The notes under the pieces were generated by a model. That model saw nothing but the letters and a program-made list of their open reading frames with translations, made no database searches and was not told the DNA's origin. This document shows, piece after piece, positions 10,472 through 25,300 of a DNA stretch of 64,000 nt (positions are counted from its first letter, which is position 1; every line of letters starts with the position of its first letter). Origin of the DNA: Cucumis sativus (lineage: Eukaryota; Streptophyta; Magnoliopsida; Cucurbitales; Cucurbitaceae); NCBI RefSeq assembly GCF_000004075.3, contig NC_026661.2, forward strand, positions 2,604,001 to 2,668,000, in the 5' to 3' direction. Position numbers and translations under genes: made by a program.

Positions 10472-13400
10472 TTATAGAGGTGGAGTGTTGAGACCGATTG
10501 CTCGACCACATTTAAGAGCATTGCTCGGGATTGGATATTCATCTCGCCATGAATTCACGGGTGAATACACACGAAGATATAGTTGTTGACCCAAGTACTG
10601 GCGAGCCCAATTCTCAGACCTTATGTTCCACATCCCCACATTGTCTAAAGGCATGTAAACTGCAGTCCATGACTTTGGATACACCTAAGTAGTTCACGAA
10701 AATTTTGTGTTAAAGAATCAAACATAACCTGGATTCTTGAATGAAGCTAAAACAAGATGTTCAATTTTCTTATCATCAAAACCGAATCAGATAAGCTGAT
10801 GAATGAGACAGCTACCTGAACAGTACATCGAGAGATAGTGTCTCTTAAATTGTAAGTTAATCTGCTCGCAGGTATCCATTGTCCTCCATCCATCCTATCG
10901 CATAACAAATGATTAAGTTGATCTAGTGGCAATCGGAAATGGTTGAATTTTGAACCATGAGAAATAAAAGGCTTACAATACCGGGTTCTTATAAGAAACT
11001 TACCCCACGACGAAGAAATTGTGTCCATCAACGTGCCATGACTGCACAACATCTTCAGGATTCTCAAATACAACTTCGGCATAGCCTCTAAAGTCAGCAT
11101 TCATGACAGAAGTTTGAAGGTAAGCATCACCACCGGTGGGGTAATCAGGGATACTTCCAAGAGAGAAAACACCAGAGATCTTGAAATAGTCAGCAAGTTT
11201 GAGAGGAGTATCAGCTGGAATGAAAGACACACTATTGACAGCATATCGCTGCTTGCCATTAATGATTGGAGCAGTGCTATGAAGCCTTATTGTACGGGTA
11301 ACATTGATTAATCTGTAATGGTAAGAACCTTGAGGATTTGGTCTTGGGCCGTTTGCAGTCAGATTACGCCTGGTTCAATAAAGGATGGATCAGAGCAAGT
11401 ATGGCACAACATAGTAGAAGGGGTTCGTGTAGCATGAAATTTTCCTATCCCAAATATGTACATAGAATAGGTCTCAAAACCAATGCCAAGTTCTAAATTG
11501 AAAACTAAAGAGCCAAATCTTGGATTACTTATCGGTCATAAAAGCCGATTACATAAAACCAAAACCAAACATGTAGTTTGAGAGAACTAATGAAGCAACA
11601 TACGTCAGGACTTACAATCTCCTAATGAAGAAAATATTAGCAAATAAACAGAGAAACCAAAGCCAGAGGCAGATACCTAAGAGATCGAGCTTGTTCAAGT
11701 GACCAATCAATTTGAAATGTCGGTCCACCGGGAGGAGGACCAGAGACACTTGCTGCTGAGTTACTGTAGTGAAGAAGGGAGGTGGTTGTGAGAATTTGGG
11801 AGGTAAAACGCGTAGAGACAACAATGTAGTAATCTTGTGGCGGCTGATCAGCAGTGACCAAGACAGAGTAGGATTGCCCCAGATGAATATCAATGGATTC
11901 ATAAGTATTCTGAAGGGTATGAGTTCCTTCAACCTCAACCAGAAGCATTTTGTGACCTTGTATTCTGAAATTAATAGCAGTTGTAAGCCCCACATTTGAT
12001 ATCCGAAACCTGTAAGTTTTGCCTGCAAGACAATGCAACATTAGGTTATTTGTATCATTCCAAGTTCCCTACATTAAAACCAAGACAGTAGTTAACCACC
12101 CCAGAACTCAAAAGCGTAAGACAATGAGTAACGGTATTTACATTCTTAACAACAATGTACCTTGTTCGACAGTGAATGTGTTCCCATTTAAACCACGACC
12201 ATTGATGAGAAGCCCATCAGGGGAAGGAAGATCACTACCACCATCTAAAATGGCTCTCAAATCCTACAATGATTCAATAGAACATCCCTTCATTATGACA
12301 TTCCGTTCCACTGTTCCAGCATAACTTTCAAAATGTTCAGGAGGAAACAAAAACTTACAGTGTGGTTTTTAGAGTACCAATCACCAGCAAGAACAGTAAA
12401 TTCTCCAGCAGGAGTAGGAAAGGGTATAGGAATTATAGAGCGGCTTTGAATTTTGAAGCCACCGAAGCCACCAGCGGCCTTGTGCAAGGCCAAAGAGGGG
12501 AAGTAAAAGTAGCTACCGATCTGATCTTTAACTTGCAAGACATAAGTGAAATTCTGTCCTGGTGGGATGGGGCAGTTTGTGCCATAAACTCCATCCTGCC
12601 AAGAATTCCTTCTTTGTTGAATCCCATTCCTACATAACAAAATCAAGGTGGAAAATAGTTCATACTCATCAGCTATCACTGAATTCACCCCATTTACTGG
12701 AAAAGGACACTGCTTTCAATTAGTCAGTCAGTTGCTGATTCAAGATGACAAGAAAAGAGCCATATTTTACCTCCTTCTACCATCAGAAATTTATCCACTA
12801 TAATTTGGTGGGATAAAAAAATCTTCTACACATGTTAGAATATCGTGAAAACCCAACTAATAAAATCACCCAAATCTAAGTACAATTAATAATGATAAAA
12901 TAAAATAATCCAACCCAACCCAAAATCTAGGAAAGGAAAATTCTCGAGGGTGTTCAGGATATGAACCACGTGATTCGAAATGGAGAAGATCTAGGCCTAA
13001 AGTACAAAAATAAACCCAATTAAATTTAAGTTCAAATAGATAATAATATACTAAAACAACAATAGTAATATTCAAACCCCAAGTCACAAATGTCTAAAGT
13101 TAACAACTTTCAGACTTCTTAATTTTCAAGGACTTTCATTTCTTCAATAAAATCGAGGGAAAAAAGAAAGGAAAAGAAAAGGTTCCCAACATTGAGGTCC
13201 CACTCCATAACTATTTCGTTTTTTTAATCTCTCTTGTTTCCTTTCAATTCCCATTTCTTTACTGTAGTTTTCACCCTTCTTTAAATTCTTAGTCCAATTT
13301 CAAAAACAAACAAGAAACAAGAAGAAGAAAAAACGGGCCTTGGTAATAACCAGGAAGAAAATAGATACTATAGAGTAAACGACACCGTTTTATCAGCCCT

Positions 13401-14113
13401 TTATTGTCCTCACTTGGAACAATGAAATTTTGCCTTCCCAACTACCAGCATTGCATTTCCTATTGTAATAATTTGACTGCACGAATAAGTCTTTATAATA
13501 ATTAATGATCAATTCAATTCTAAGCATCTCTTTTCAAAACATGTCAGTACAACCCCTCTTCCAAGTTTCCAACGTGGAAAATAGTCCATAATAAAAACTC
13601 AATAGTCCAACATTATAACACCATATACAGAAATCAAGAAATGGATTGATAATTAACACCAAAACAAGCATCATGAATCCAACCAAATGAGACAGAGGAG
13701 GCATTTCTTCATACAAGTTGTGAACAAAAACGGAAAGAAAAGTTAAAAATGAAAAAGAAAAACCAACCAGGAGATCAGGAAAGGCTCGTCCAAACTATTG
13801 AATACATTGATAATCAAATTCTCATTAGTAACTGCCTCAATTTGTGGCCCTGGAAACTGCCCATTAATCAAAATACCCTGAAAAGGAAATAAAAAAGAAA
13901 AAACACAATGGGGAATACATCTTTAAGCTAAACAAGAGAATGGGTGTTACATTGATACAGAACTAATACCTGTTGCTTTACTCCAAGAGGCCAAATGTCT
14001 CCATATGTGATATTCCAATTTAAAAACCTATATGGGTCTTCACCATTGATGCAGCTGAAGCTCAAAACCAAGAACAAGAAAGTGAGTGAACATAAGAAAC
14101 TATTTTTTCTCAT
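10472..14113 (-). CDS. SKS5: SKU5-similar multicopper-oxidase-like protein (SKS5/6 type)
   Basis: Eight exons join with consistent phases into 543 residues: 14113-13970, 13877-13768, 12629-12359, 12263-12161, 12022-11677, 11369-11004, 10894-10816 and 10684-10472. The signal peptide (residues 1-24) ends SCING, followed by EDPYRFLNWNITYGDI. Three cupredoxin domains follow. Diagnostic blocks are QQGILINGQFPGP, NSWQDGVYGTNCPIPPG, KDQIGSYFYFPSL, GKTYRFRISNVGL, SYSVLVTADQ, NPQGSYHY and WARQYLGQQLYLRV. The protein ends GLNTPPL without a hydrophobic tail, so no GPI anchor is expected, unlike SKU5/SKS1. It resembles Arabidopsis SKS5/SKS6, apoplastic proteins linked to growth and vascular patterning. 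The usual copper-binding HxH motifs are replaced (SWNG, FYFPS, SWHVDGH, no HCH), so oxidase activity is unlikely. SKS5 is chosen over SKS6 only by overall resemblance. Confidence 0.93.
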
Positions 14114-17100
14114 TTTAGAGAAAAGGGGTCAATGGGAAATGAGGAAATGGAAGAAGAAATCAAAGAGATGGGGATTAAGAAAAGTTGTGGGGGTTGTCCT
14201 TAGTCGCTAAGTTTGCTTTTAAGCCTTTGAATCTTTGGCTTTGAGCTTTTCTTGACTAGCTTTGGATCTGGCTCTGTGTTTGGATGAAATAGTAGGCAAT
14301 GTCGGTGAGAAGAAGAGGAAAGGAATTGGTAATTCAAATCTAGTTGTTTGTTTTATTGTAAAATTTAGGTTCCCAACGTCTGAGAAAACCCAGTTGTCAA
14401 GAGTCAATAATTTTTCTGAGGGGACAGTAATTTGCAAATTGAGCCGTACTGATTCAACAGAGGAGGAAAGAAAGAAGCTTCCCAATTCCTCCTCATTCTC
14501 ATAAAATTAGTAGCAAAAGCTTCAAGGCATCATTACTCTCAACTCTACTAATCACCAATTGTTATCATGGATACAATGCAAATGCATTCAATTTGTCATC
14601 TTTAATTTTTACGATTCTTTTCTACATCTACGTATAAATTTTATAGACCCTTTCTCTTATTTTATCTATTCACTTGAGTGTATGTTATTGACCTATCACT
14701 TTTATATCGAAACGATTCCAAATATAACAACTCTATTCAAAGTATTAGTATATATAGCAATATTTAAAAAAATTACAAATATAACTAAATTTATCAAAAT
14801 CTATCATTTAATATCGATTTAATCACCAATTAACTATAAAATATGTAGGGCAAATATTAGTTTGAGTTTTTTTTTTAAATATTACTATATGGTGTGTTAT
14901 TATTGCTAAAATTGATATTCTAGTTTTTGTTTCCTTCTCCTTTTAGAAATATATTATATGACATATTTTTCTATATATTAAATCTGACATGTTTGATTTG
15001 GACATTGTAAAAAGAATTCGCAAGCCAACATATAATAATTTAAACTTAAACTATCAATTTTAGGAGATTATGATTGATAAATTTAATTTGTTATTACTAT
15101 AACTCTTTTTACAAATTATTGTTATGTATGTATATTGAAATTTAAAGTTCAAATTTTAAATGTCCTAAGAAAACTAAAATTAAATTAATATATGAATTCA
15201 TACATTACAAATTAAGAAATAAAATAACAGACTTAAGAACATAATGAAAGGCAGCAACAAATATCAAGAATGATAATCCCTAATTACTACTTATCCAACT
15301 CAAGGGAACATAGATATATAAAATTAGAATAATTCAAACTTCTTTAAAATATATATGTAATAAAACTAAAGAAACAAAAAAAATCTTATCAAACTTTGTT
15401 CAATGCAATAAAAGAAAATTTGAAAAAACAAATTTTATGGATATCAACACATTCCTTACCTTAATTGATAATTTGTTGTACAAGATATTTAGAGATAGGA
15501 TTTTATGAAGTTATATTTGTATTTACGTTAATTTGGTGTGATATAGTTCGATCTCTAATATTAGAATATCTCCAAAAAAAATTTAATTAAATGTAGATGT
15601 TTGATTCAGAAAAGCTGAGTGTGTGATGTTTTTTAAATTGAAATATTGGAAAGATGTTTGTATATTTTTAGAACTTGAGCTTATCGAACTTGTCAACTTT
15701 TAGAAGTTAACAATCTTCTAATAAGGAGATTTCTCTTTTAGGTTTCTAGAGTACGAAATTTGTAATTTTATTGTTAATTTAAGAAATCGTGTTGCATTTT
15801 TGTGGTTGACTTAAAATTTTTCATTCAACCATTACGTGGTAAACACAAATTACATAGTAAAATAAGGTCGATATTTAGATGAGATCCATTCAATTTTGTA
15901 CATAGATCTCTTCGTCACTCAATTCAGAAAAAAGAAATATTTGGGCCCATTGGGATTGAATAATTAAAAGTGAAAGATTAGGGTTTCTTTCATCTTTTCT
16001 TCCCTTTTACAACTGTATCTGACCACACCTCAAATCAATTCTAACCTTACCAGAAATAAATATTTTGAAAATTATATAGAAAAAATATTGTAATTTTTTT
16101 TATTATAACTACTGTTTTCTTAGAGAATAATAAGAAAATTGTTTAATAGTTGCATATATAATCATTTTGTTTAAAATATTAGCATTTATAATAATATTTT
16201 TTAAAAATTATAAATATAACATATTATAAGTTTATTAATAATTGTAATTTTTTAAAATATTTTTATACACTTAATTATTATTTATAAAACTATGAGGTGT
16301 CTATTTTTTATTGATTCATTGATGTTACTTTTCTTTAGAAAAACTGCTATATTCTTTGAAATATTAAATGAGATTCATGAAGATAAGATAGAGAGTAGCT
16401 TTATAGATGGGTCTCTTTCCTTTGGCCTTTGTTTTTCTTTGGTTTTATTTTTGTTGATTCTTTTTCATTTTTTGCCCTTTCCTTAATTGTATGGTGAACC
16501 TTTCTTTTTTCTTTTTGAAGGTATGGTGAACTCATTCTTTAGTTTTTCTATATTTTATTGCCAACTTTTTTGCTTTTGTTTCTATTGAAGTTTACAACCA
16601 TCCCCATATTTATCATCATTTGAACATTTTGGGACAATAGTTTTTTCTTGCAATATTTATGTAAGGAAATAAAAGAAAAAAATCGTTGGTCAATATTAGT
16701 TGGATATATTTTGCTAATTTGATCTCACAAAAAAACGATTTGGATATTAGATTTTCATTTTCTTATATGTTTTAGACCCAATGAAATTAATATTTAAAGT
16801 GGAAAAATCTAACTTTGAAGTTTATAATTATGCAGTAGAAATACTCTCTCACCTAGACTATATATTCATTTTGGCTTCATTTTTTATATTATAAACTAAG
16901 TTAAATTGTCATACTTTTGTACGGGTACAACCTTGTTTTAAAAAAATAGTTTCATTAATTTTATGTGATTTTCTTTCCTTTTATAATTTTTTTCTTATTT
17001 CAATCATTTGGTACATGGTCATATAACTAGTAAATTTCTATATTATGGAAAATTTCCTTTTCAATACATATTTAATTATCATTTGTTGAGCTGATCTTCT

Positions 17101-20100
17101 ACAAATTGTCAAAGTCCACGTGTGAAAATAACTATAGTAACTAAAATATTAAATTTATAATTAATTTTATCATAACTCTTTGGAGCTAAGTGAGGTATAA
17201 TATGATTAATTTATCACTTGTATAAATGTGTGAAATGACACTAAAACTAAAATAAATGTCTTAGTTCGCATTATCTTTGTATCCATCAACTTCGAGATTA
17301 TAGATTTGTTCATTCACATTCGTTTCATATATAGTTAAAAACAAATGCTAAAACAAACTTTTTGTTGTTTGTGTTTCTATCCAAAATAAATAAATTTTAA
17401 AAGAAATTAACAAGATCAACGTTTTAACAGTAAACTAATTATAATAACCCAAATGAAGCAACATTTGAAATAATACAACATGAACTATGATTGCATGGCC
17501 AAACTTAACATGAAGGGGGAAACCCTAAGTACATATTATTGTAAAAGAAAAGAAGAAAAATTCTTCTGAAGTATGGTTTAAGGGGAACTCCTCCAAGTAC
17601 AAGCAACGTTGGATCTGTTTTTTTCATGATGAGCATACACTATATATTAAAAGAGAAGCATATATCGCAATAAAATCAAAGGAAAATGCATTATGTGAGA
17701 TTATGCATTCTCATATTGCTAAATTGCCATTTCTTCTCCTTTTAGTTGATTTTCACCTTTTGATAGTAAGGGGACGACTCTCATGATTCTCCATCACCGT
17801 CATAAACTATGGTTAAACGGTGATGACCTTTGTAAGTTGAAAGCTTAGGTTGTTTTGTTCGATGATCCTTGAAAAATAGCATCATTTTGAAAGTATATGG
17901 GTTATAGCAATCAATCCACCCGAGTGTTGCGATAGATATCTGCGATAATTTAACATAATGTCATAAAGGGAGATCTTATATATTAAACTTTTTTAATATT
18001 ATATGAATATTTACTTATTAATTAAGAAATTATGTTGATGTTCAAGTTCTACATGGAATGCATAACATCCAAGAAAATATAAACTATTTTATTAATAAAG
18101 TCTAAATGGTGGCAGAGGAGAAATGCACACATTAGATTACTTTTCCATTCAATGATCGCACTAAAATTAATCACAAATTAAACCATATCATTTTATAGAA
18201 AATAAATATTCTTAATGATGAACACAGCTTCCATATTCATAATTAGAGTGCTCACGAACACTACGAAAATTAACCAAAACCTCCAACTTTTAACTTATAA
18301 TATGGATTTTTCCATTAGAAACTTTAGAAAGAATATTTATATACTGTGTTTTCTTTACTAAAAATTATTATTATTAATTAATCAATTTGGATAAAAATAA
18401 ATTTAATATTTATTGAAAGTACAAAATTAAAATTAAGCATCTAAGAATATAATAACAACATATTTAAGGAATATAAAACTAAATGGTCTAAAATGAAAAT
18501 TAAACTTTAATCATTTTAAAGGTGAAAAAAGAAAAAGTGAGTCATTTGTACAAGACTCAGTGGGATCCACAACACCAACAAAAACCTAAAAAAATAAAAA
18601 GTGGTCTACTTTTCTTTTTTTTCTTAAATATACAAAAATAGAAAACGTTTTCAATCAATCACATGATGCTAAGTCAGCAGCACCCAACCTAATTGATTAA
18701 ATAAATAAAAAGTAAGACGTACTTTTGGATTCTCAAGATTGATATAATTTTGTGTCTATTTAGTCTTTAAAGTTTAAAATGAAAGACGTTAATCTTGATG
18801 TTTAAAAAATGCTTCTAATTAGTCTGAAGTAATTAAGTTAGACATTTTGATCTTTGAATTTAAAACTCTCCACGGATCGTAACCAAAATATGAAAAATAA
18901 CTCAATTTCAGGCAAAGAAAACGGAGAAAAATGAAAAGGTATCTAAATTTTAAGTTGAATCATAGTTAGGTATCTCGTTTTCTAATCTAGTTGGACTTGG
19001 TGGATGTGTAATATAGATTTAGGGATCAAATTTTGAAGATGATAATTTTTGGTAGAGACAAGTCTTAACAGATAAAAGAATAAGAGAGGAGGAATGTGTA
19101 TGACACGAAGAGTGGGGAAAAATAAAATAAAATAATAAAAGAGAAAAATCGAAAGTAATTGGACTTAGCCTAAAAACCCACTTGTTTATTTTTTCCTTTT
19201 GGATGGTCGATAATCAAAATCCACCACCTTGGCAAGTTCTTCAACTTTCCTTTATTGTTTCTTTTACTTTTTCCAGATCTTAGTTTTTTTTTTTTTGTTT
19301 TCGCAGATTTTTTTTTGTTCTCTTTTTCTTTTCATGTCTTTTAATTAGTCATTGCCTTAATATAGAAGAATTCTTTCGACATATATGTAAGAGATAGCTT
19401 ATTCTAACGAGGGAAGAGAGAAATCTGATAGATAAGAGAGGAAAAACTAAAAAGAGATTCATAATCTTTTTGTTTGAGAAGAGAGTTTGTTGGAGTGTGA
19501 CAGAAGTTCTACGCACATTGACTAGATAAGAGGATATGTCGTTGTTTTTAAAAAATGTACAAACAGAAAACTAATTTTCTAAAAGAAAATTGCATCTTAA
19601 AATTTATATTTTGATCCATAACTACTTCAAGACATGCAAATTAATTTTCAATTCTACATCAAACAATTGTACTCAAAGATCTCATATATTAGAATAAAAA
19701 GAAGAAGAAGAACATAGTCCCTTGTAATCCTTAAAAAATACATATAAGTTACTTATTCTATGATAAAAGAAAAACAGAAAAACTCTCGAGTTAGAGACTT
19801 TTCTAGCTCATATATCGTGATCAAATTGCTATATGTTCGGATGAATAATTTGTGAATGAACGAAATAAAACAAGTAAAGAATATATAAGGTATAAAGAAT
19901 AAAAATGTGTGCTGAGTGTAAGAAGAAAGGCAAGAGAGGAAGGAGATAGAACTTACAAATTTATAGTTACAAGTACATGTTGGAGAAGCTAAGATGAGCA
20001 AAGGCGTTGATGATGAGGACGAAGGGGTGATGAAGAAGAAGGTTTAGTTTGAAGAATCCTTGAGAATGAAGGACTTTATAGTTATGTTTGAAGTTTGATA

Positions 20101-21345
20101 TACATATTTGTATTATTATTGTGTGATGCCAGTTTGGAGAGTGGGAAAGGTTTAATCTAATAATGGAAAATAAATCTATAAAGAACCAACAAAAAGTGAT
20201 TAAAGGGATGGGGAGGTTCACTGAATCTGGACGGGTCATATGGTAGTAGTTGGTAAACATAAAAAAGAATATAATAACAACAAATAATTGCTTGTTTCCT
20301 TCTTACCTATTTGAATTTACTTTCAAACTGTTTATATAAGAATAAGAAAGTGTTAATAAATACTTAAAACGTCCATCTAAACCCACCAATTAACACCGTA
20401 TGATGTTAGAAGATTTCTAACCTTTGATATTTGAATTGATTTTACACTTTGTTTTATTATTTATCATTGTGGTTGTTGTTGTCATCATTATTAAGAAATT
20501 TGATAAAAATGCTATAAATATTTATAGATATAGCAAACTTTCAAAATCTAAGATTAATAGAAACCAATAAAAGTTTATTGATGTCTTAGCTATGAATCTC
20601 TATATCAATGATAAACTTTGAAAGTTTTGTTATGTTTTGTAATTTGTTTATGTTTATTTTACTATATTTAAAAACACTAACGTCTTCATTATTATTGTTG
20701 TTATTATTTACAATAAATGAGACAGATAAATCGAACTTTGAAAATGATGGTTGTCTTAATTAATAGTTATATATACAACATATCACTTGATTCTAATTTT
20801 TTTTTTGTAGTACAAATTCATACCATTTGAGTTATATTCATGTTGACACAATTTGATTCGAACATTCATTTATTAGTTAATTTGAGAAAATTCTTAACAG
20901 TTCATATATTAAACAACTATTTGAAAATAATACTAAAATATTTATTATTAATATTCTAAAAATTATTATTATTACTATTATTGAAAAACATAAGGGAAAT
21001 GGAAGAAGAAAGGATTAAAGAGAAGGACAACACATCCAAAAAATATTCGAAAAAGGGACCCTCGATCTATAATTCCAAAGGGCTATCTTCGATATTATAA
21101 TTTGAACTTGCAACCATTTTCAAAATTATGTTTAGAAGGATCTAGAAATTTTTTAAAAAAATAATAATTGTATGATATTAAAAATTTAAAAAAAAATTGC
21201 TTTAAAACGATATGACTTTTATAAATTATTTTTCTTATTTAAAATATCATATAAATATTTAAAATAAAAATGTAAAGTTATTTTTTAAAAAATTAAACAT
21301 GTTTTTAAAACCTCAATAATTAAAAACATATATACTTTAGAAACT

Positions 21346-22301
21346 GAGGGTTCGTTTGGTAACGTTCTCGTTCTCTGTTTCTTGTTCTTTGTTTACTGTT
21401 CTCAGTTTTCCGTTCCTTCTTTTTTTAAAACAGGAAACATGGATGTGTTTGATAACTATTTATGTTTCTTGTTTTCTGAAAAAAAGAAATAAAAACAAAA
21501 AGTGTGTTTGATAACTGTTTCTTGTTTCTTGATTTTCTTTGAATTTATTTTATTTTATTTTATTCACATTTAATTCAATTAAACATTAAACAAAAATATA
21601 TGTCCTCTATTAAACATAAAAAATTAAAATTATCAAACCTAGATATAAAGATCTTCTTGTAATCTTATGAAAAATGAGATGAAGATTGAGATCTGAAGAA
21701 TACAACCAACGAGAGGAAGACGAAAACTCACGACAAAGAAGAGGACTGAAACCCACGGCAAAGAGGAAGATAAAAACTCACGGTTAAAACATAGATTTGA
21801 CAAAAACCTACGTATACGGCGAAAATCCACAGCGAAAACACAATTCACGCAAAGAGAAAAAGAAAAATCCAGATATAGCGAAGAGGAAGAGATGAGGGTC
21901 AAAGAGAAAGACAACAAAGAGGATGAGAGGAATATTTGGGAAAGACGACGAAGATAGGAGGAAGAAAAAGAAAACCACGTAAAGAGTGGTTATTACGAGA
22001 AGAAGATGAAAATAAGAGGAAGAAAAAGAAAAAAAAGAGAAAAATGGAAATAGAAAAAGAATTGAAATGAAGGAAAATGAAACCAACCAAAAGTATTGAG
22101 AAAAAAAAGAGGAAAGAAAGCTAATAGAAACAATTGAGAAAAAGAAAAAAGAAACCAATAGAAACAGTTGAGAAAAAGAAATTAATAGAAATAATTGAGA
22201 AACGTTTCTACTTTTTTTTAGAACGAGAAACATGAAACGTTATCAAACATCTCTGTTTCTTAAAAAATAAAAATAGGAACCGAGAACGTTACCAAACGGA
22301 T
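21346..22301. mobile_element. non-autonomous inverted-repeat transposon (MULE-like), 956 bp
   Basis: The element is flanked by an exact 11-bp direct repeat, CTTTAGAAACT, at 21335-21345 and 22302-22312. Its ends are inverted: the left end reads TTCGTTTGGTAACGTTCTCG and the right end reads TCCGTTTGGTAACGTTCTCG on the other strand. Subterminal copies of GTGTTTGATAAC plus TTTCTTGTTTCT words recur near both ends. The interior is strongly purine-biased on the plus strand (GAAGAGGAAGA type) and encodes no transposase. A duplication of 9-11 bp points to the Mutator superfamily. hAT (8 bp) is less likely. Confidence 0.8.
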
Positions 22302-25300
22302 CTTTAGAAACTAAAAATGCAACTAAACATAATACTAAAATTAAACATTTTAAAACTAAAGAATCAAATCCACACCTGAAACCAAAAAAGAAAAAAGATT
22401 TTGTTAAAAGAAAAAATCAATTTCTTTTAAAGCTAAGAAAGTTTAAGAAATGAAAGAAATAAGGTAAGTGAAAGAAACCACAAAAGAATAACGTGTGGAG
22501 AGACTAACAAGAAAGGTTAGGTGAAATCAATATTGCTCTTGAGAATAAGACTAAATAACCTCACAACCATCGTAATTTTACTCCATCGTCAATAGCATGA
22601 ATGATATTTAAGTAAATATATATATATATATATATATAACTCAAGAATAAAATAATTACATATATAATACAAAAGTATTTGAAAAACCTAAAAATCAAAT
22701 ATCACTTTTTCTAAATTTTATCACGTAAAAAGTTATCATTGATGTCAGTTATTGATAATGACCACTTATAGCATTAACAAATGCTATCAATGACTATCAT
22801 GGATGACAACGTCATAATTTTCTATTTATTACTATGACAAGCATATTTTTTTTCATTTTTTCAAATTAAAAACTATTAATAATAACATTGATTGTTTCAA
22901 TTACCAATTTAATAGATGTGGTATCATTCATTATTATTTGATAGGCAACATTTTAAAAAAAAAGTTACCAATGGATTAGTCAACATTTACTATATTTCTA
23001 ATTTATTTCATAAATGGTCCTGGCATAGGTCTAAAGTCTAAATTAATAACTTTGATAAATTAAATAATGTAATAATTTATGGGTGACGTATGTATAAGAT
23101 TGATTGGCCCCTCAATCTTATAGTTTAATAATTTTATAAAGCTACAAATATATATATATAAGTAGCATGACTGAATTGTTGTTTAAGAATTTAAATGTAA
23201 CACATTTTGTTGTGTCAGTTTGTGTCTTTGTACATTAAATATTGGTTAGTATAAGGTGGAATATAGTGGGTTGGATCATGGATTTGTTTGGGATAAGTTG
23301 GATATGACTTGATGACGACTTTCAAGCTTAGTTAAATCTTAATAATATACTAAACAATCAAATTTCAAAATTTAAATTACTTTCATATGGATCAAATGCT
23401 CCTTTTCACATTGATGTGATTAGCAGTACCATCACTTAAGTAAATGCTTATTTTCAAATAAACTATAATTCTTTCTCCATTTGAATTTGGATGGGACTCA
23501 TACTCTAATACAACACTATATTATTTCAAATCTTTTATTGTCCCACGTAAATCTTCTTCTTTTTTTTTCTTTTTTATTATTTATACCCATGTACTCAATT
23601 AATCTACACCTTATGATACATACTGTTATAATTTAGGGACGGTAGTAATAAGCACTAAATGTGATTAGAAGAACGTGAAAGGCATTGAATATTACAACCA
23701 CTGGACTATTAATTGCAATAATAGAAAGAAGTAAACCTAATCGACCAGAGAAAACTATGACGTAAACTAATGTCATATTATGGTACTATTGTAAATATAT
23801 GTAACGTTTTGTTATTCCTTATCACCTTTTTCATATTTTCAAAAATATACCCAAGATTAAAAAAGGTTACATGATCTCTTAAATTAAATAGTTAGAGATA
23901 ACAATTATTTGAAATTAACCACAATGGTAAATTAAAGAAATTTGAGTCCATCAGATGAACGATATGGATATTCTATGTATTTTTAGAAGAATATATAATA
24001 AAAACAAACAATAGTAAAACCAAGAATGAGAGAATAAATTAGGGTACACGGGTGAAGCATCCATGGGAGAAAAAAATAAAGTTAAAAAAATTGACCCTCT
24101 CAATCAACTCACTTGCATATAATTTTAAACACATCAATATCCAAATCATATAATATTACAAAAACAAATATAACTAGTTAGTATTGGAATAGTGCTAAAT
24201 CTATAATTCTATTGTGCTCTATTGAATCAGTTACTATTGGATAGATGACTTAGTTTATATACATTATGGATTTGATTATTAGACCATTTTTTAATATTAG
24301 AGTAAATATGACTTGATTCCACGTAGGTCTAAAGAGTCATGTCCAAATTATAGGCTAATACTACAACATTTTTAGGTTTTGAAGTTGATAGGTCAATAAA
24401 AAGGGACAGTATAATTACAAGACTTTATGTGGAAGCTCTTTTACACTATACACAAAAAATTCAAAACCCAACTTTTAAATTAGTAGACTATGACTAGAGT
24501 TTTTCTTTTTGACTTCAATAACTGAAAGGGAAAAGATGAAACTATTTGTTTTTAAATCACAAGAGGCGTTTTTATTCATTGAAATAAATATATACTATAC
24601 ATTAAATTTTCTCAAGACTGGATGTTAGAGGCAAGTTAGTAGGACATTTCAAGACAAATTAACGGATTAGATAATTATTTCAAAAAGTCGAAACAACTTT
24701 ACCTTCTAACTTCACAGTTGTTTAGAATAATAACTTCTCTGCTTCACTAACCTACAGCTCCAATATATACCACACAACCAACATGATCATGCCATAACCT
24801 AAAGCCAATGAATGTATTTTTGAAACAATATAAGATCTTGGGTAAGAAATGACTAGAAAAGTAGATGAAGTTGTCTAGAATAAGCCCTCAGATAATCATT
24901 GCAATATAGTAGCTTATGGGCAACAACTGGGCTGGATTGTGCTCACTCGCTGGGTCATAACTTCTACTTTGGGCCACGGATCGGACTTTTGAAAACCAAA
25001 CCTTCTCTCTCGGCCCTCTATCATATACTCTTATCGTCGAAATTGCCAATTAAAATAAATGTATAGATATGTTAGGGAAATTCCCATACTTTCTAATATA
25101 GTAAGAGGATAATTAAGTTGCAAATATGGTATATTCTATTCCTAAAAAAAGTCTTCTTACATCCATAGACATTTTTACGTAATTTCATTCTTATTCGAGT
25201 ATGTTAATTAATATATCACAAATATATTTTATATATAGACCACATTTTTATGTTTATTATTAGTGATTCATATCTATCACTCATCAATTCATAGGCATAA

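Noticed and set aside
17510..17640. Minus-strand mini-frame with DPTLLVLGGVPLKPYF
   Set aside because: About 40 codons, no conserved motif and no flanking exons. Likely chance.
21639..22233. Phe/Ser-rich frames on the minus strand
   Set aside because: They arise from the purine-biased interior of the inverted-repeat transposon and carry no transposase motif.
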